Positions 33,456 through 40,616 of a stretch of DNA of 64,000 nt are shown here, piece by piece. The stretch covers positions 1,364,001 through 1,428,000 of the forward strand of contig NZ_CP069370.1 of NCBI RefSeq assembly GCF_019623905.1. Reading direction: 5' to 3'. The stretch comes from Neotabrizicola shimadae (GTDB lineage: Bacteria > Pseudomonadota > Alphaproteobacteria > Rhodobacterales > Rhodobacteraceae). The notes below the pieces were generated by a model, which saw nothing but the letters and a program-made list of their open reading frames with translations, made no database searches and was not told the origin of the DNA. The stretch's first letter is position 1; the number at the start of each line of letters is the position of its first letter. The translations under genes and the position numbers were made by a program.

Positions 33456-34142
33456 TCAGGGCAGGGCGGTGCGCCCCGCCGCAAGATCGGCCAGCACCGC
33501 CACATGCACATCCAGGGCGTCGATCACCGGATAGCCCGGCGCCTGACCGTCGAAGGCGAGGTTAAGGTCGGTTCCCGCAAGCACGATGGCCTCGGCGCCA
33601 AGGTCGCGGACCATGCGCGCGCCGGCATCCAGGAACAGGGCGCGCTGGTCGGCGGTGCAGGTGCCAGCCACGGCAATGTCCTGGTAGGTCTGGCCAAGCG
33701 TCTCGATCTCTCCGTCCAGCGCCACGGCTTCGGTGCGCGCCAACTGGCCATAGAGCCGGGTGCGCATGACGACGCGGGTTCCCAATAGCCCGATGCGGCG
33801 GATGCCTTGGGCCACGAAGTAGTCGTCCAGCGGTTCCACGGCCGAGACGAGGGGCAGGGAGGATATGGCCTGCGTCTCGGCAAAGCAGAAATGCCCGCCA
33901 AGCGAGGTGATCGCGGCGCAGTCGCAGCCCGCTGCCTTCAGCCGGTCGATCAGCGGCGCATATTCCCGCGCCTGCTCCTCGCGCCGGTCGGCGAGGTTGT
34001 TGCGGATCAGCACCTGGATGTCGGGGGTGTGAGCAATGGTGAGGTTCAAGGGCGCGCCGAGTTCGCGCATGCGGGCGACGAGGCGCTGGTAATAGACCAC
34101 GGTCGCCGCGGGGCCGATGCCGCCGATCAGGCCGATGTGCAT
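33456..34142 (-). CDS. Aspartate/glutamate racemase superfamily protein lacking both catalytic cysteines
   Basis: 228-residue protein beginning MHIGLIGGIGPAATVVYYQRL, the typical aspartate racemase N terminus. The first catalytic site, normally CNTxH, reads AITSLGGHF (about residues 77-85), and the second, normally GCTE, reads LAGTDL (about 188-193), so both cysteines of the two-base mechanism are gone. It may use other residues, bind amino acids without racemising, or act on another substrate. Stop is four bases from that of the convergent transglycosylase. Confidence 0.8.
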   Translation of the reverse strand: MHIGLIGGIGPAATVVYYQRLVARMRELGAPLNLTIAHTPDIQVLIRNNLADRREEQAREYAPLIDRLKAAGCDCAAITSLGGHFCFAETQAISSLPLVSAVEPLDDYFVAQGIRRIGLLGTRVVMRTRLYGQLARTEAVALDGEIETLGQTYQDIAVAGTCTADQRALFLDAGARMVRDLGAEAIVLAGTDLNLAFDGQAPGYPVIDALDVHVAVLADLAAGRTALP

Positions 34143-34200
34143 GGCGGGTTCCCTCTGTTCCGTGCCAGAGTGCTATGGGCTTCCCCATTTCGCAACCGGT

Positions 34201-34575
34201 CTAGCGCAGGCCTTCCAGTTCCGGGGAATCGGCCGCGAAGGCGCCGCACGTCTGGGTGAGATCCTCCAGAAGGTCGATGCTTTGGGGGTCGCCCCAGTCT
34301 ATCGCGGCTTCGTGTAGCCGCGCCATCCGGGGGCGCTGGTCGGCAATCCTTGCGTCGATTTCCGCTGCGCGGTCGGGCCCAAGCCGCAGGGCCGCGGCAC
34401 GAAAGGCGGCGGCGCGCTGCACGGAAAGCGGGTCAGGGTCCAGCCATCCGCCCGCCTGGGCATAGTCCTCGCGCCCAAGCCAGAAGGCCGCACATTGCGC
34501 AGCAGGGTAAAGTGCCAAGTCGCCAGCACTGGCGGGCAGGGCAAGCGCCAGCCAAATGGCCGGCGCCAGCCTCAC
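34201..34575 (-). CDS. Small exported protein downstream of cobS, unknown function
   Basis: 124 residues from a GTG start at 34575 that overlaps the cobS stop as GTGA, a sign of translational coupling. N-terminal [20 protein letters not shown] is a signal peptide with a probable cut after ASA. The mature part is helical with two Cys (QCAAFWLG and QTCGAF), possibly one disulfide. I do not recognise the family, but the coupling to cobS makes a real gene likely. The longer frame on this strand is antisense or out of phase with cobS and is rejected. Confidence 0.72.
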   Translation of the reverse strand: MRLAPAIWLALALPASAGDLALYPAAQCAAFWLGREDYAQAGGWLDPDPLSVQRAAAFRAAALRLGPDRAAEIDARIADQRPRMARLHEAAIDWGDPQSIDLLEDLTQTCGAFAADSPELEGLR

Positions 34576-35558
34576 TTCATCGCCATGCTCGCCGCCGATT
34601 CCGGCAGTTCCTCGTTGAAGCAGCGCTGGTAGAATTCGGCCACGGTCTGGCGTTCCAGCTCGTCGCACTTGTTCAGGAAGGTCAGGCGGAAGGCATAGCC
34701 GATGTTGCGGAAGATTTCGGCGTTCTGCGCCCAGTTGATCACCGTGCGGGGCGACATGACGGTGGAGAGGTCGCCGTTCACGAAGGCCGTGCGGGTCAGG
34801 TCGGCAACCGTGACCATCTGGGCAATCTGCTTGCGGCCCTTCTCGGTGTTGTAATGGGGGTTCTTGGCCAGCACGATGGCCGTTTCGGCATCATGCGACA
34901 GATAGTTCAGCGTGGCCACCAGCGACCAGCGGTCCATCTGCGCCTGGTTGATCTGCTGCACGCCGTGGTAAAGGCCGGTCGTGTCGCCCAGGCCCACCGT
35001 GTTCGACGTGGCGAACAGCCGGAAGGACGGGTGGGGCGTGATGATCTCGTTCTGGTCCAGCAGCGTGAGCTTGCCGTCATGTTCCAGCACGCGCTGGATG
35101 ACGAACATCACATCGGCCCGGCCGGCATCGTATTCGTCGAACACGATGGCCACGGCGTTGCGCAGCGCCCAGGGCAGGATGCCTTCGTGGAACTCGGTCA
35201 CCTGCTTGCCGTCGCGCAGCTTGATGGCATCCTTGCCGATCAGGTCGATCCGGCTGATGTGGCTGTCAAGGTTCACCCGCACGCAAGGCCAGTTCAGCCG
35301 CGCCGCCACCTGTTCGATATGGGTGGACTTGCCCGTGCCGTGATAGCCCTGGATCATCACGCGACGGTTGTAGGCAAAACCCGCCAGGATGGCGAGCGTG
35401 GTGTCCGGGTCGAACTTGTAGGTCGGGTCCACCTCGGGCACGCGGTCGGTGCGCTCGTCGAAGGCCTTGACCTTCATGTCGGTGTCGATGCCAAAGACGT
35501 CGCGGACCGAAATGTCCTCGGTGGGTTTCAAAACCTTGTCCAGCATCGCGTCCGCCAT
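34572..35558 (-). CDS. cobS: Aerobic cobaltochelatase subunit CobS
   Basis: AAA+ ATPase subunit of the CobN-CobS-CobT complex that inserts cobalt into hydrogenobyrinate a,c-diamide in aerobic cobalamin synthesis. 328 residues: [26 protein letters not shown], Walker [21 protein letters not shown] (about residues 70-89), Walker [11 protein letters not shown], sensor [18 protein letters not shown]. Starts at ATG 35558 ([16 protein letters not shown]). cobT and cobN are not in the window. Confidence 0.96.
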   Translation of the reverse strand: MADAMLDKVLKPTEDISVRDVFGIDTDMKVKAFDERTDRVPEVDPTYKFDPDTTLAILAGFAYNRRVMIQGYHGTGKSTHIEQVAARLNWPCVRVNLDSHISRIDLIGKDAIKLRDGKQVTEFHEGILPWALRNAVAIVFDEYDAGRADVMFVIQRVLEHDGKLTLLDQNEIITPHPSFRLFATSNTVGLGDTTGLYHGVQQINQAQMDRWSLVATLNYLSHDAETAIVLAKNPHYNTEKGRKQIAQMVTVADLTRTAFVNGDLSTVMSPRTVINWAQNAEIFRNIGYAFRLTFLNKCDELERQTVAEFYQRCFNEELPESAASMAMK

Positions 35559-35711
35559 ATCCGTGGGTGTCCTGGCGGCCGTTGCGCCGCCGGTCTCCGT
35601 GATGGAACATATCGCGGGGGGCTGCAAGGGGGCGGGGGCGATCACGAAGCCGTCAGGCCGTGAAACGCCGCACCCTTTTCGCCGTAGTGTCAGGCAGGAA
35701 AGGAGTTCACC

Positions 35712-36182
35712 ATGAACCGACGCAATCTCATTGCCCGCCTTGGCGCCTTGACGGGCCTCGGCGCTGTCGCGGCCGGATCGGCCAAGGCCGAGACCTTCGC
35801 GTTCACCCTCAGCGATGCCGAATGGCGCGCGAAGCTCACCGACATGCAGTACCGCGTGCTGCGGCAGGAGGCGACCGAGCGCGCCTTCACCTCGACGCTG
35901 AACGACGAACACCGCGAGGGCACCTTCGCCTGCGCCGGCTGTGGCCAGGCGCTCTTCGTCTCGGACACCAAATTCGACAGCGGCACCGGCTGGCCCTCGT
36001 TCTGGAAGCCCTTGCCCAATGCCGTGGGCACGCGGCCCGATCCGGGCATCTTCGGCAACCGGACCGAAGTGCATTGCAGCCGCTGCGGCGGGCACCTGGG
36101 CCATGTCTTCGACGATGGTCCGGCACCCACCGGCCTGCGCTACTGCATGAACGGCGCGGCGCTGGTCTTCACGCCGGCCTGA
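35712..36182 (+). CDS. msrB: Exported peptide-methionine (R)-S-oxide reductase
   Basis: 156-residue MsrB repairing the R epimer of methionine sulfoxide. N terminus [27 protein letters not shown] has a twin arginine and hydrophobic stretch, so Tat export to the periplasm is likely. Zinc ligands are CAGC and CSRC; catalytic Cys is in [11 protein letters not shown] near the C terminus; [10 protein letters not shown] is the substrate loop. Most MsrB are cytosolic, so export points to envelope protein repair. GGAAAGGAG precedes the ATG. Divergent from cobS. Confidence 0.93.
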   Translation: MNRRNLIARLGALTGLGAVAAGSAKAETFAFTLSDAEWRAKLTDMQYRVLRQEATERAFTSTLNDEHREGTFACAGCGQALFVSDTKFDSGTGWPSFWKPLPNAVGTRPDPGIFGNRTEVHCSRCGGHLGHVFDDGPAPTGLRYCMNGAALVFTPA

Positions 36183-36200
36183 GACGTCAGTCCCGAGCCA

Positions 36201-36503
36201 TCAGTCCTGGGCGGGCAGGGGGCAGGTGGCCGCCTGCCCGTCCGGGCAGGCGGCGGGCCGGGCCGCGGCCGTGCCCGTATAGCCGCCCTTCGGCATCGCG
36301 TGCTGGACGGCACCGCCCGGCGCCGCGACCGCCGCAGTGCGCAGCGCCGCCGTGCCGATATAGCCGCCAGGCGGCATGGCATGTTGAACAGCACCCTTCG
36401 CGGGCGAAAGCGCGTCCTGAGCCACGCCAAGCGTGGCAAGACCGAGCGATATGACAAGGGAAGCAGCCAGAGCGCCAAGCTCGGGCGAAAAATGGCGGGT
36501 CAT
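36201..36503 (-). CDS. Small exported protein with two tandem 'GAVQHAMPxGGYxGTAA' repeats
   Basis: 100 residues. N-terminal signal sequence (hydrophobic residues 10-28, likely cleavage after VAQ or nearby). The mature region has two copies of the motif GAVQHAMPPGGYIGTAA and GAVQHAMPKGGYTGTAA, about 30 residues apart, with Ala/Pro-rich linkers, then a short tail with two Cys (AACPDGQAATC). No known family recognised; it could be a periplasmic metal- or cell-wall-associated peptide. Converges on msrB (18-base gap). Confidence 0.65.
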   Translation of the reverse strand: MTRHFSPELGALAASLVISLGLATLGVAQDALSPAKGAVQHAMPPGGYIGTAALRTAAVAAPGGAVQHAMPKGGYTGTAAARPAACPDGQAATCPLPAQD

Positions 36504-36618
36504 GGAAAGCCTCGATGAAAAAGGGGATCAGAAAGGTCGCAATAATCGGATCGTCAACAATGCGCCCATAATAGCCGATTCGGCGCCGGCTGTCGCCCCC
36601 CTCGCTGGCCCCTGTGCC

Positions 36619-36703
36619 TCAATCCTTGAAGAACCGGCTGTCCTTGATCTGGTCCCAGGCCCAGACGACTTCTTGCAGGCGTTCCTCGTCGCTGCGGTCG
36701 CCG
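36619..36703 (-). pseudogene. Detached 3' end of the J-domain gene (85-bp repeat, copy 1)
   Basis: These 85 bases are identical to 38451-38535, the last 28 codons including the TGA stop of the J-domain gene. The fragment encodes DRSDEERLQEVVWAWDQI and KDSRFFKD and stop, joined upstream to unrelated sequence. A short ATG frame (36726) reads through it but has no support as a gene. It marks one boundary of the two-gene cassette; this may be the displaced original tail of the host gene or the element's copy. Confidence 0.88.
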
Positions 36704-36738
36704 TGGGCATGCACAAGCGCGCGCATGCTTTGCCGCGA

Positions 36739-37779
36739 TCAATCCTCGGCTTTCGCCGCCGGCAGGAACATGAGCGGCGCGTCCTTGGCCGCGGACACTT
36801 CGCTCAAGTACTGACGACCGGACACCCCGCGCTGGCCAAGCATTTGAGCCAGCTCCTGTTGCGACGCGATCATCATCGACGACTGTCGCAAGTCCTGTGC
36901 CACGATCCGAGCGCGAGGGAGAGCTTCGCGCCGTGCCCTGATTGCCGCCTCGGGTGGTTCTGTGCCAAAGACCTTGATCCGTGCCAGCGCATCCGGTGAC
37001 AAAGCGGACGTGTGATCCATCAGCCGCCGCCCCTGCAGCCCGGCCAGCCGCCCGGCCTCTTCGACCTCGTCCATAAGGAACATCGCGCGAGTGCTGGCCT
37101 CGTGCACGATGCGGATCGTCGCCGTGACCCCAAGAATGCGGTCCACGTCGGGAATTTCGGCGGACTCGGGGGCAGCCCGCGCCACTTCCCGGTCCAGCAC
37201 GCCGTAAAGCGCCCCGGCATCGTCCCGCAGTTGGTCGCTGGCACGGTCCGCCGCCGCAAAACCCTGCTTGCGGGTTTCCAGCCCGTCCACCGTTTCAAGA
37301 TGCACCTCGATGCGCTGAAGCAGGGACTTCAGCTCGTCCTCGCGCCGATCGCGTGTCACCGCTTCGACGCGACCGGACAGATCATCCAGGCTGCGGCCGA
37401 TGGCCTTTAGTCTGGCATTCATCGCGGCGAAACCGACAACCGAGACCCCCAAGCCTAGGCCGGACACCAAAAGCCCGGCGACCGACAAGTTCTGCATCAG
37501 CGCAAGCGAGGCCTGCATCTGGGACAGCTGGCCGGCGATCTTGTGGTTCTGCCACATGGTGACGCCGCCTGTAATGGCACTGGTCAGAACGCTGGCCGGT
37601 CCCCCCGAGACAAGGTTCAGCGAATTTCGCAAGAGCGGTTCAAGAAGGCCGGTCTGCTGGACCTGACCGACGATCAACCCGCTTGCAGCATCCTTCAGCA
37701 CGGCCCCGTAAAGCTGATATCGGCCGGTCAGATAGCCCTCAACCAGTTTAGCGGGAATCTCGTAAAGCAGGGTCGTCAT
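36739..37779 (-). CDS. Cassette gene 2: membrane/coiled-coil protein of unknown function
   Basis: 346 residues. Residues 1-90 hold amphipathic and Gly-rich stretches (LKDAASGLIVGQVQQTGLLE). Residues 98-120 (SVAGLLVSGLGLGVSVVGFAAM) form one hydrophobic helix. A heptad-like charged region follows (about 121-190: LKAIGRSLDDLSGRVEAVTR, then RIEVHLETVDGLE), then an all-helical C-terminal part with no Cys. The layout (soluble N part, one membrane helix, coiled coil) recalls helical pore formers or membrane-stress proteins, but no family is recognised. Its ATG overlaps the previous gene's stop (ATGA). Confidence 0.72.
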   Translation of the reverse strand: MTTLLYEIPAKLVEGYLTGRYQLYGAVLKDAASGLIVGQVQQTGLLEPLLRNSLNLVSGGPASVLTSAITGGVTMWQNHKIAGQLSQMQASLALMQNLSVAGLLVSGLGLGVSVVGFAAMNARLKAIGRSLDDLSGRVEAVTRDRREDELKSLLQRIEVHLETVDGLETRKQGFAAADRASDQLRDDAGALYGVLDREVARAAPESAEIPDVDRILGVTATIRIVHEASTRAMFLMDEVEEAGRLAGLQGRRLMDHTSALSPDALARIKVFGTEPPEAAIRARREALPRARIVAQDLRQSSMMIASQQELAQMLGQRGVSGRQYLSEVSAAKDAPLMFLPAAKAED

Positions 37780-38447
37780 ACTCGTTGCTCCATACGGTTG
37801 CTGCCGGCCAAGGTCACCACGGCCTGAAGGTCGGACAGAAAGCTCCGTGCCCCGCGCGATGCGCCAAGGCCCAACATCTGCTTGTAGGCCCAGGACCTTA
37901 GCCGGCTCTTGATCCCCTCGCGCCAGCCAGCATGGGCGCGCTTGACCAGGGTTGATCCTAGGAAAGTGGCGGTCGCCACCCCGGCGGCGCCGACAGCCAT
38001 CAAGGGCCAGCTGACTGTGGAGATCGTGAAGATCGCCAGCGAACTGCTGGTGATGGTGGCAAAGGAGACCACGGTCGGGATGGCAGCAATCGAGGCCGCA
38101 AGCAATCCGACACCTGCCGCGGCGGGCAGCAGTTGCCCAAGCTCCGGCGTGGCGTCCGTCAGACCACCCGGATCGGGCGGAAGGGACCGCAGGGCAGCCG
38201 ACATGGCCTCATCGGCCCGCCGCACGGCGCGCCTGATCTGCTCGGACTTCCACATGTCGATGATTGCTTTCTGATCTGTGTTCGGCCCCAGATTCGCGCC
38301 GATCAGATCAAGGATAGATGCCTGGTCCACCCAAGCCTCCAGCTGGGCGACAAGCACTGGCAGAGCATCTTCCAACTGTTCCGAGATCGCCTCCAGCTGG
38401 CGATCTCGCCAGTCGAGCAGGGCAATAGGAACACTCAGGTCACTCAT
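37776..38447 (-). CDS. Cassette gene 1: membrane protein of unknown function
   Basis: 223 residues. An acidic helical N-terminal region (about 1-95, no signal peptide) precedes two or three hydrophobic segments at about 104-130 (LLPAAAGVGLLAASIAAIP) and 134-168 (LAIFTISTVSWPLMAVGAAG), then a basic C-terminal tail (KRAHAGWREGIKSRLRSWAY). The start lies three bases after the J-domain stop, and its Shine-Dalgarno AAGGA is inside the J-domain 3' end (within the repeat), so it is expressed from that operon. Family not recognised. Confidence 0.72.
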   Translation of the reverse strand: MSDLSVPIALLDWRDRQLEAISEQLEDALPVLVAQLEAWVDQASILDLIGANLGPNTDQKAIIDMWKSEQIRRAVRRADEAMSAALRSLPPDPGGLTDATPELGQLLPAAAGVGLLAASIAAIPTVVSFATITSSSLAIFTISTVSWPLMAVGAAGVATATFLGSTLVKRAHAGWREGIKSRLRSWAYKQMLGLGASRGARSFLSDLQAVVTLAGSNRMEQRV

Positions 38448-38450
38448 ACG

Positions 38451-38535
38451 TCAATCCTTGAAGAACCGGCTGTCCTTGATCTGGTCCCAGGCCCAGACGA
38501 CTTCTTGCAGGCGTTCCTCGTCGCTGCGGTCGCCG
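38451..38535 (-). repeat. 85-bp direct repeat, copy 2 (in-gene)
   Basis: The functional copy, forming the last 28 codons and stop of the J-domain gene, from just after the HPD motif through the final helix. Identical over all 85 bases to 36619-36703; the flanks diverge at once on both sides. Confidence 0.92.
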
Positions 38536-39083
38536 CCGTTCATGTCAGGGTGAAGATCCTTCACCAGGCTCTTGTATTGCTTGCGAATCTCGGTCCGTGT
38601 CCAGGTGTCGCGCGCATCCAGGATTTCCAGCGCCTTGCGCTCGGTCGGCGGCAGCTTGCGCGTCGCATTGCCGGTGGGGCGCCCAGGGTTCTGCGTGGCC
38701 TTCTCACCCAGGATGGCCATCGGATCGTCCACGCCCAACCGCTGCCAGGCGCGGCCCTCGTCGGCCTTCTTGCCGAAGGGCTTGGTCTCGCGGCCCCAGA
38801 CGCGGTCCTTGTCCAGGAACTTCTGAAACTCCTCGTCGGTCGTTCCGTTGAAGAAATTCCACTTCAGATTGTACTCGCGCACATGGTCCTTGCAGAACCA
38901 GAAGAACTCGTCGAGGTGGTCGGGCGATTTCGGCGCGCGGTACATGCCCTTCTGGCTGCAGCCCGGATACTCGCAGCCCCGCTCCGAGGTTTCGAAAGCG
39001 CCGGACATGCCACGACGCCCCGTCTTGCGGCGTGCCTTGTCGGACGACACGCGCAGGTCGAACTCGAAGGGGGGTTTTGACAT
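38451..39083 (-). CDS. J-domain (DnaJ-like) protein
   Basis: 210-residue protein with a C-terminal J domain, an arrangement typical of the Rhodobacterales DnaJ-like gene near cobS and bolA. The N-terminal half has a Cys-containing CEYPGCSQKG motif, then SPDHLDEFFWFCKDHVREYN; the J domain has KALEILDARDTWTRTEIRKQ, the HPD triad in KDLHPDMNGGD and a final helix. It should stimulate an Hsp70 ATPase; client unknown. The stop lies three bases before cassette gene 1. Start at ATG 39083 (MSKPPFEFDLRVSS). Confidence 0.9.
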   Translation of the reverse strand: MSKPPFEFDLRVSSDKARRKTGRRGMSGAFETSERGCEYPGCSQKGMYRAPKSPDHLDEFFWFCKDHVREYNLKWNFFNGTTDEEFQKFLDKDRVWGRETKPFGKKADEGRAWQRLGVDDPMAILGEKATQNPGRPTGNATRKLPPTERKALEILDARDTWTRTEIRKQYKSLVKDLHPDMNGGDRSDEERLQEVVWAWDQIKDSRFFKD

Positions 39084-39156
39084 GGGCGGGGCCTTTCCGA
39101 CTCGGGACAGCGAGTTTAGGGATTTGACCGGCGGTTTGAAGGGGGAGACGCTGAAA

Positions 39157-39408
39157 TTGTCCGTGGCTGACGAGATCACCGCACGCCTGACCGAAGCTTT
39201 CGCCCCCGACCGGCTGGAGGTGGTGAACGAAAGCCACCGCCATGCCGGCCATGCCGGCGACGATGGCACGGGCGAAAGCCATTTCCGCATCCTGATCCGC
39301 GCCCCGGCGCTGGCCGCCCTGTCGCGCATCGACCGCCACCGCGCGGTCAACCGGGCGCTTGGCGACCTGACACGGCGCGTTCACGCCCTGGCACTGGACG
39401 CGGGCTGA
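39157..39408 (+). CDS. BolA-family protein
   Basis: 83-residue BolA-like protein, usually a partner of monothiol glutaredoxins in Fe-S trafficking. Pattern SVADEITARLTEAFAPDRLEVVNESHRHAGHAG, with the His pair in RHAGH, then ESHFRILIRAPALAALSRIDRHRAVNRAL. The TTG at 39157 is chosen because GGGGGAG lies nine bases upstream and related proteins begin MSVA; the ATG at 39082 would overlap the divergent J-domain start. Head-to-head with the J-domain gene. Confidence 0.86.
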   Translation: MSVADEITARLTEAFAPDRLEVVNESHRHAGHAGDDGTGESHFRILIRAPALAALSRIDRHRAVNRALGDLTRRVHALALDAG

Positions 39409-40461
39409 TCAGCCCGCCAGATGCGCGTGGAAGGCCCGGTCGAAGGCGCCGGGTTGTTCCAGATAGGGCGAATGGCCGCAATCGGCCAGCACCACCCGTG
39501 TCACCCGGCCGCCGCCCGCCTCATAGGCTGCCAGCGCGGTTTCGGTCTGGCCCACCATGGGCTGCGGCGGCATCACCGATGCGCCCGGCCAGCCCGGCAC
39601 GGCGCCCAACTGCCCCAGAGTGCCCAGATCGAACAGCGAGGCGTCCGAGACCACGGGGTCTTCCGCCCCGCGCAGCCACAGGATCGGCGGCTTCTCTGCC
39701 ACCCGGGTGAAGGCCAGGGGGTCAGGGTGATAGACAGGCGCCAGCGCGTTGATCGGCCCCCATGCCCCCGCCGCCGCCCCCGGCCAGTTGGGCGAGGCCG
39801 CGGCGTCGCCGGGGTACGCTTTCGGCCCGGTGTGCTGCGCCAGAGCCGAGGCGAGGATATCGGCAATCCGTGCCGGCACGAAGGGCGGCTTCCAGACATA
39901 GGAATTCAGCACCGACAGGGGGTGCAGCGGGCTGTCGGCCCCGGTCGCGCCTGCCGCCAGCAGTTTCGCGAACTCCGGGTTCACCGAGGCGCCGCCCGAT
40001 CCCGCGCCATCGGCAAAGGCCGGCCCGCCCGAAGGACCCGTGGCCCCGAAACCGTGCGGCGAGGCCGGGGCCACCTGCACCAGGCTCAGCACTCGGCCCG
40101 GATGATCGGCCAGGAACCGCCACAGCACACCGCCGCCAAGCGAATGGCCCACCAGATGCGCCCGCGCGAGCCCCAACTCGTCCATCAGGGCCGCCAGGTC
40201 GTCCGAAAAATCACCCAGTCCCCGCGTCGCATCCACCAGCGCCCGCGGATCCGCCAGCCCATAGCCGCGCAGGTCCGGCGCGATGCCGCGAAACCCCGCC
40301 GGCAGGCGCAGCATGGTCTCTTCCCACCAGGTCGCGGCCGACAGGTTGCCATGCACGAAGATCACCGGCACGCCATCCTCGGGGCCGGAAAACAGCACCC
40401 GCGTTTCGAGCCGCGGGCTGCGGATGCGGCGGCTTTCGGTCAGGACGGGAATCTCGGGCAT
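39409..40461 (-). CDS. Alpha/beta hydrolase
   Basis: 350-residue alpha/beta-hydrolase-fold enzyme. Oxyanion region PVIFVHGNLSAATWWEETML, nucleophile elbow GHSLGGG with the catalytic Ser near residue 117, PILWLRGAEDPVVSD with the acid, and DCGHSPYLEQPGAF with the His. Substrate unknown; lactones, esters or epoxides are possible. ATG 40461 (MPEIPVLTE) is favoured over a TTG six codons upstream. Convergent with bolA, whose stop abuts its own. Confidence 0.84.
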   Translation of the reverse strand: MPEIPVLTESRRIRSPRLETRVLFSGPEDGVPVIFVHGNLSAATWWEETMLRLPAGFRGIAPDLRGYGLADPRALVDATRGLGDFSDDLAALMDELGLARAHLVGHSLGGGVLWRFLADHPGRVLSLVQVAPASPHGFGATGPSGGPAFADGAGSGGASVNPEFAKLLAAGATGADSPLHPLSVLNSYVWKPPFVPARIADILASALAQHTGPKAYPGDAAASPNWPGAAAGAWGPINALAPVYHPDPLAFTRVAEKPPILWLRGAEDPVVSDASLFDLGTLGQLGAVPGWPGASVMPPQPMVGQTETALAAYEAGGGRVTRVVLADCGHSPYLEQPGAFDRAFHAHLAG

Positions 40462-40616
40462 CGGGCGCGCTCTCGGCAAGGGGCATCAGCCGCCGCTTCC
40501 TCTCTGGAGCATTGCTCCAAAGGGGTCCGGGGGCGTCAAACTCCCGGCTTGCAACGGTGCCGCCAGGGCAGCGGCCAGGCCACCCTCGCGGCCCGGCCGA
40601 TTCCGGTCAAGCGCCC

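Larger units (their letters stand above)
36619..38535. mobile_element. Two-gene cassette bounded by an 85-bp direct repeat at the J-domain gene tail
   Basis: A 1,747-bp segment (36704-38450) carrying two overlapping genes of unknown membrane proteins lies between two exact, same-orientation 85-bp copies of the 3' end of the J-domain gene. This looks like integration into a gene's 3' end with regeneration of the coding tail, or recombination with a donor carrying that tail. No recombinase gene, terminal inverted repeat or short target duplication is visible, so the mechanism is unknown. The cassette genes are read in the direction of the host gene. Confidence 0.75.

Noticed and set aside
36619-36726. 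35-codon frame reading through the detached J-domain tail
   Set aside because: Most of it is the duplicated 85-bp fragment; ribosome binding site absent. Recorded as a gene remnant instead.
39082-39156. ATG 39082 as bolA start
   Set aside because: It overlaps the divergent J-domain start and lacks a binding site; TTG 39157 has GGGGGAG and matches the family N terminus.
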